Positions 6,560 through 9,185 of a DNA stretch of 9,185 nucleotides are shown here, piece by piece. The DNA comes from Alphaproteobacteria bacterium (lineage in GTDB: Bacteria; Pseudomonadota; Alphaproteobacteria; Micavibrionales; Micavibrionaceae). The position numbers and the translations under genes are program-made. Location of the stretch: positions 1 to 9,185 of the forward strand of contig JAESUK010000184.1 in the NCBI GenBank assembly GCA_016763095.1. Reading direction: 5' to 3'. Positions within the stretch are counted from its first letter, which is position 1. The number at the start of each line of letters is the position of its first letter. Under the pieces are notes generated by a model that made no database searches, had not been told where the DNA came from, and saw only the letters and a program-made list of their open reading frames with translations.

Positions 6560-6820
6560 TTGATGAGTCGCGCAGAAATGGCAAGTTTTCTGGGTGTATC
6601 ATACCAACAGATACATAAATATGAGTCAGGTATTTCACACATACCGCTTAACCACATCCACAGTATTTCTCAAAAATTTGATCTGGACTATGATATTTTT
6701 TTTGAAGCCTCAGAGCATGAGAACTGGGAAAACCAGCTCTCTCAAAAAATAACATCCCTTCCAGAACACATTAGTCGTAAACGCGTTATTAAATCTATAC
6801 GCGCTCTGGTTGACTCATAA
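6560..6820 (+). CDS. Small Xre-family helix-turn-helix regulator
   Basis: The sequence SRAEMASFLGVSYQQIHKYE is a clear Xre/Cro-type helix-turn-helix, followed by SGISHIPLNHIHSISQKFDL as in cupin-less Xre regulators, and then a short charged tail. Conventional starts are TTG at 6560 or ATG at 6563, giving 85-86 residues, but neither has a ribosome binding site. Both cut off the first helix. Upstream the frame stays open to 6488, and the residues there (FAHNLKSVRTSLLM) fit the usual helix 1 (IGERIRxLRxxxGLS). The real protein therefore probably begins near 6500 (106 residues), by an unusual start codon or with a sequence error. It is divergent from the S24 repressor over shared operators and 49 bases ahead of gor, whose promoter overlaps its last codons. 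It is probably a DNA-binding partner or antagonist of the repressor. Confidence 0.75.
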   Translation: MMSRAEMASFLGVSYQQIHKYESGISHIPLNHIHSISQKFDLDYDIFFEASEHENWENQLSQKITSLPEHISRKRVIKSIRALVDS

Positions 6821-6837
6821 ATAATCCGATATATATA
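6810..6837 (+). promoter_or_regulatory. gor promoter
   Basis: TTGACT (6810-6815), overlapping the last codons of the Xre gene, and TATATA (6832-6837) are 16 bases apart, predicting a start near 6844. TATAAG at 6834-6839 offers an 18-base alternative. The short leader then carries GGAAAGAGAG (6853-6862) before the gor ATG. Both boxes are close to the sigma-70 consensus. Confidence 0.55.
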
Positions 6838-6869
6838 AGCTGCTCAGTTAATGGAAAGAGAGTTTTTAA

Positions 6870-8228
6870 ATGTCATATGATTTCGATTTATTTGTAATTG
6901 GCGCAGGATCAGGCGGAGTGCGAGCTTCACGCATCGCGGCAGGACACGGCGTTAAAGTCGGGTTGGCCGAAAAACAATATTTGGGCGGAACATGCGTAAA
7001 TGTTGGTTGCGTTCCAAAAAAACTTATGACATTTGCGGCTTCTTACGCACATCACTTTGAGGATGCCAAAGGTTTTGGTTGGGATGTTAGTGCAAGCACG
7101 CACGATTGGGGCGCAATGATTTCTGCAAAGAACAGCGAAATAGAGCGCTTAAACGCAATTTACAAGAAAATGCTCACAAATGCTGGGGTTGATCTTATTT
7201 GGGGTGAAGCCAAGCTTGTTGATGCGCATACGGTTTCCGTTGCGGGTCAAACCTATACAGCAGAGCGTATTCTTCTCGCGACAGGTGGTCGACCAAGTAT
7301 TCCTGATATAGAAGGTGCACGCGAACACGCAATCACATCCGACGATGTGTTTTTCTTAGAAGAACTTCCTAAGCGCGCCATTGTCGTTGGTGCGGGCTAT
7401 ATTGCGGTAGAATTTGCAGGCATCTTTGACCGCCTTGGTGCTGACGTTACCCTTATCCATCGCCGTGACGAAATTTTGAACACCGGGTTTGATTCTGACG
7501 TTATTGAGTTTTTGGCGGAGGAGATGGGTAAACAAGGCATAGACCTTAAGCTCTCCACACAAGTAACAAAGGTTGAGAAGCACGGCGAGGAATATCACGT
7601 CACGTTGTCCTCTGGTGAGGTTATTGTTGGTGATCAAGTTTTGTTTGCCACGGGGCGCTCACCGATTACGCGCGAGCTTGGACTTGAAGCGGTTGGTGTA
7701 GAAATGACTGCGCGTGACATGGTTGTCGTCAACAAAGATGATCAAACAAACATTCCGTCAATCTATGCCGTTGGGGACATCACAGACCGCATGGCGTTAA
7801 CGCCCGTGGCGATTGGTGAAGGGCATGCCCTTGTTGATCGTTTATACGGTGGAATGCCTAATCGTTATATTTCATACGACAATATCGCAACAGCAGTATT
7901 CTCGAACCCACCAATTGGCACTGTTGGACTTACACATACGCAAGCAGAACAGCAATTTCCCAATGATATTGATATTTACAAATCTCAATTTGGTTCGATG
8001 CGTTTTTCACTTGCCGAGCGCAATGAAAAAACATTGATGAAGTTGATTGTTCAACGGAGTACAGACAAAATTCTCGGGCTTCACATGGTTGGACAAGACG
8101 CGCCAGAGATTACGCAAGGCTTTGCGGTTGCGCTCGTTGCAGGAGCGACAAAGGCAGACTTTGATAAAACAATTGGAATCCACCCAACAGCGGCAGAAGA
8201 ATTTGTAACAATGCGGACAAAATTTTAG
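6870..8228 (+). CDS. gor: Glutathione-disulfide reductase
   Basis: It reduces oxidised glutathione to GSH with NADPH through FAD and a redox-active disulfide, in the cytoplasm. The N-terminal FAD-binding GAGSGG (11-16) is followed by the disulfide GGTCVNVGCVPKK with Cys42 and Cys47, matching E. coli numbering. The NADPH-binding GAGYIAVEFAG (174-184) is followed by His-Arg-Arg (197-199), the basic residues that favour NADPH over NADH. A second FAD motif (YAVGDITDRMALTPVA) and the C-terminal HPTAAEE (438-444), with the catalytic His-Glu pair, complete the enzyme. The 452 residues are full length, and the set of motifs favours Gor over trypanothione, mercuric or lipoamide homologues. The start has a moderate GGAAAGAGAG ribosome binding site. 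It has its own promoter, and an intrinsic hairpin follows 30 bases after the stop. Confidence 0.97.
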   Translation: MSYDFDLFVIGAGSGGVRASRIAAGHGVKVGLAEKQYLGGTCVNVGCVPKKLMTFAASYAHHFEDAKGFGWDVSASTHDWGAMISAKNSEIERLNAIYKKMLTNAGVDLIWGEAKLVDAHTVSVAGQTYTAERILLATGGRPSIPDIEGAREHAITSDDVFFLEELPKRAIVVGAGYIAVEFAGIFDRLGADVTLIHRRDEILNTGFDSDVIEFLAEEMGKQGIDLKLSTQVTKVEKHGEEYHVTLSSGEVIVGDQVLFATGRSPITRELGLEAVGVEMTARDMVVVNKDDQTNIPSIYAVGDITDRMALTPVAIGEGHALVDRLYGGMPNRYISYDNIATAVFSNPPIGTVGLTHTQAEQQFPNDIDIYKSQFGSMRFSLAERNEKTLMKLIVQRSTDKILGLHMVGQDAPEITQGFAVALVAGATKADFDKTIGIHPTAAEEFVTMRTKF

Positions 8229-8255
8229 AATAACTGCTGTTGCCCATAACATTAC

Positions 8256-8285
8256 AAAAAAGGGATGCCGTAAAGACATCCCTTT
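8256..8285 (-). terminator. Intrinsic terminator, strong leftward, possibly bidirectional
   Basis: AAAGGGATG (8259-8267) and CATCCCTTT (8277-8285) form a nine-base stem with a nine-base loop. On the leftward strand the stem ends in a run of six T (8261-8256), a classic rho-independent terminator for a transcript arriving from the gcvT side. Rightward it lies 30 bases after the gor stop, but only TTTAATT follows. It may still help end gor. Confidence 0.75.
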
Positions 8286-8292
8286 AATTGAT

Positions 8293-8397
8293 CTAGTCTA
8301 GACATTTCATAAAGCCTTTAAGAAAATTACATCCTAAATTTAGTCTAAATATCTTATCCTCAGACCAGCTGGCTTCGAGACTTAAAGAAAAGCTCAT
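8293..8397 (-). CDS. Candidate small protein, 34 aa, unknown
   Basis: An ATG at 8397 is preceded by AGGAG with six bases of spacing, one of the best ribosome binding sites in the window. The reading frame encodes MSFSLSLEASWSEDKIFRLN and then LGCNFLKGFMKCLD before TAG. It is mildly amphipathic, with two Cys and no membrane segment. An in-frame ATG at 8451 would extend it to 52 residues but would cut into the predicted leader structure and has no ribosome binding site. The intrinsic terminator begins seven bases after the stop, fitting a short monocistronic message. The family is unknown. It could be a leader peptide, a small regulator or a chance frame. Confidence 0.35.
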   Translation of the reverse strand: MSFSLSLEASWSEDKIFRLNLGCNFLKGFMKCLD

Positions 8398-8527
8398 ATT
8401 CTTCTCCTCTTTCCATGCATGGAGACTCTTCTTGTAGCCGTTTCCATACATTAAGCCAATGATGAGAGTTTTTGTATTTTTTGCCTATATGAACCCTCAA
8501 ACACTACGGCTATTCCATGACTGAATC

Positions 8528-8556
8528 ATATAACATATACAAGCGCGCGGATTCAA
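8528..8556 (-). promoter_or_regulatory. Promoter of the small leftward transcript
   Basis: On the leftward strand TTGAAT (8556-8551) and TTATAT (8533-8528) are separated by exactly 17 bases, with a TG just before the -10. The predicted start near 8521 lies nine bases ahead of the first stem of the folded leader. A weaker second pair, TTGAGG (8500-8495) and TACAAA (8476-8471) at 18 bases, lies inside the leader. Confidence 0.5.
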
Positions 8557-8638
8557 CTACTAAGTAAAAAAAAGAACCTCCTGCGGACAAAATCTTCCTG
8601 ATAACTCTCATTTCATTGTGGGATAAACTACAGGTTTG

Positions 8639-8653
8639 TGGTTATATACGCGC
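8639..8653 (+). promoter_or_regulatory. Candidate extended -10 promoter giving a leaderless gcvT message
   Basis: TGG-TTATAT (8639-8647) is an extended -10 element. Six bases (ACGCGC) then separate it from the gcvT ATG, placing the predicted transcription start on the start codon. No Shine-Dalgarno sequence is present within 15 bases of the ATG. No good -35 was found, as is acceptable for extended -10 promoters. Confidence 0.4.
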
Positions 8654-9185
8654 ATGAAGAAAACGCCGTTAACAGATTCTCATCTTTCCCTTAATGCAAA
8701 AATGGGTGAATTTGCAGGATATGACATGCCTCTCTACTATGAGCTGGGTGTCAGATCCGAACATCTATGGACACGAGACAAAGCGGGTATCTTTGATGTA
8801 TCTCATATGGGACAAGTCCTTATAGAAGGGGAACATGCCCGCGATTTCATAGAACGTATCACGCCATCATCATTTGGAAAAACACCTGTGAACATGGCCA
8901 AGTACACCGTCCTTACGAACGAAGATGGCGGATTTGTTGATGACCTGATTATCACCAAATTTTCTGAAACCAAATTCTTTACCGTGATCAACGCAGGGTG
9001 CAAAGACAAAGACATTAAATGGATCACATCCCACCTTCCCGATGGCGTTGAGCTTACGCAGCTTGAAGACCGCGCATTAATCGCGCTCCAAGGTCCAGAT
9101 TCAGAACGCGTCCTCACAGAAACTCTTGCGCTTGACCTTATCGCATTGAAATATATGCGCATGGTACAAGTTGATGAACTTTATA
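8654..9185 (+). CDS. gcvT: Aminomethyltransferase (glycine cleavage T protein), 5' part, cut by window edge
   Basis: The T protein moves the methylene group from aminomethyl-lipoyl H protein to tetrahydrofolate, releasing ammonia, in the glycine cleavage system. The first 177 residues are visible, roughly half of the usual 360-380. KMGEFAGYDMPLYY (16-29), AGIFDVSHMGQV (44-55), NMAKYTVLTNEDGGFVDDLI (80-99) with the conserved acidic pair at 96-97, the TVINAG folate-site stretch (110-115) and ALIALQGP (141-148) are family signatures. The start is set by alignment with the usual N-terminus (MKKTPLTDSHLSLNAKMGEF); upstream the frame is open back to TAA at 8624, with a TTG at 8636 as an unlikely alternative. 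No ribosome binding site or glycine riboswitch precedes it. gcvH and gcvP may follow beyond the window. Confidence 0.97.
   Translation, partial: MKKTPLTDSHLSLNAKMGEFAGYDMPLYYELGVRSEHLWTRDKAGIFDVSHMGQVLIEGEHARDFIERITPSSFGKTPVNMAKYTVLTNEDGGFVDDLIITKFSETKFFTVINAGCKDKDIKWITSHLPDGVELTQLEDRALIALQGPDSERVLTETLALDLIALKYMRMVQVDELY

Larger units (their letters stand above)
8256..8521 (-). ncRNA. Candidate small transcript with structured leader
   Basis: A promoter at 8556-8528 predicts a start near 8521, and the terminator at 8285-8256 gives an end, for an RNA of about 266 bases. Its first part folds well. TAGCCGT (8512-8506) pairs with ACGGCTA (8441-8435). Inside, TGAGGGTT (8499-8492) pairs with AACTCTCA (8470-8463) over 8 bases with one G-U, and CATT/AATG (8461-8458, 8452-8449) forms a short hairpin, making a three-way junction. 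The G-U pair becomes a mismatch on the opposite strand, favouring leftward transcription. Downstream, TCTCC (8425-8421) can pair with GGAGA of the small ORF's ribosome binding site. It could be a regulatory RNA, a riboswitch-like leader or a small mRNA. I do not recognise the family. Expression is unproven. Confidence 0.4.

Noticed and set aside
6416..6820. Prophage remnant or toxin-antitoxin module
   Set aside because: No integrase, attachment repeat, phage structural gene or toxin-like partner is visible; only the two regulators and their operators are supported.
7356..7637. 93-codon leftward ORF inside gor
   Set aside because: It is antisense to the conserved NADPH-binding region of a clear gor gene and has no ribosome binding site; the codon pattern fits the gor frame.
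8360..8500. 46-codon leftward ORF with TTG start (frame reading HIGKKYKNSHHWLNVW)
   Set aside because: It overlaps the better-initiated 34-codon ORF and the folded leader, has no ribosome binding site, and resembles no family I recognise. Kept only as a note.
8561..8600. Run of eight T on the leftward strand after AGGAGGTTC, as a terminator or ribosome binding site
   Set aside because: No inverted repeat precedes the T-run, and no start codon lies at a usable distance after AGGAGG.
8286..8653. Glycine riboswitch upstream of gcvT
   Set aside because: The conserved cores of the tandem aptamer were not seen on the rightward strand, and the likely gcvT start lies at the ATG. The foldable segment pairs better as leftward RNA.

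Overview
The window looks like core chromosome of an alphaproteobacterium of moderately low G+C (low forties by eye). GcvT, glutathione reductase and a degenerate S24-type repressor all have the look I associate with that class, as does a ~150-residue membrane protein next to a kinase-like protein. The genus cannot be placed. No tRNA, rRNA, CRISPR array, insertion sequence or phage structural gene was found.

Layout. Positions 1-6415 are read leftward: an S24-type repressor (6415-5798), glmM (5701-4331), purA (4276-2984), a kinase-like tail-anchored protein lacking catalytic residues (2900-786), a small multi-pass membrane protein (775-314), and the first 40 codons of a Flp-pilin-like gene cut by the left edge (122-1). 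Positions 6486-9185 are read rightward: a short Xre-type regulator (to 6820), gor (6870-8228) and the start of gcvT (8654 to the right edge). The 425-base gap between gor and gcvT is not empty. It appears to hold a small leftward transcription unit with a promoter, a foldable leader, a 34-codon ORF with a strong ribosome binding site, and an intrinsic terminator.

How the parts relate. glmM (cell-wall amino-sugar precursor), purA (AMP synthesis), gor (thiol redox) and gcvT (glycine cleavage, one-carbon supply) are housekeeping genes. The two divergent helix-turn-helix genes share an 84-base control region packed with overlapping inverted repeats built on TAGAAAT. The layout resembles a phage cI/cro switch, but no phage genes flank it. 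The S24 protein has lost both residues of the self-cleavage dyad, so it is probably a non-cleavable repressor. Its promoter places the transcription start on the start codon, as in lambda cI messages. gcvT also appears leaderless, and no glycine riboswitch precedes it.

The points most worth following are the structured small transcript at 8256-8521, the Xre gene whose first helix is encoded upstream of any normal start codon, the dead S24 repressor with its operator array, and the pseudokinase/membrane-protein pair. All functional statements rest on reading motifs by eye; no database search or folding program was run.
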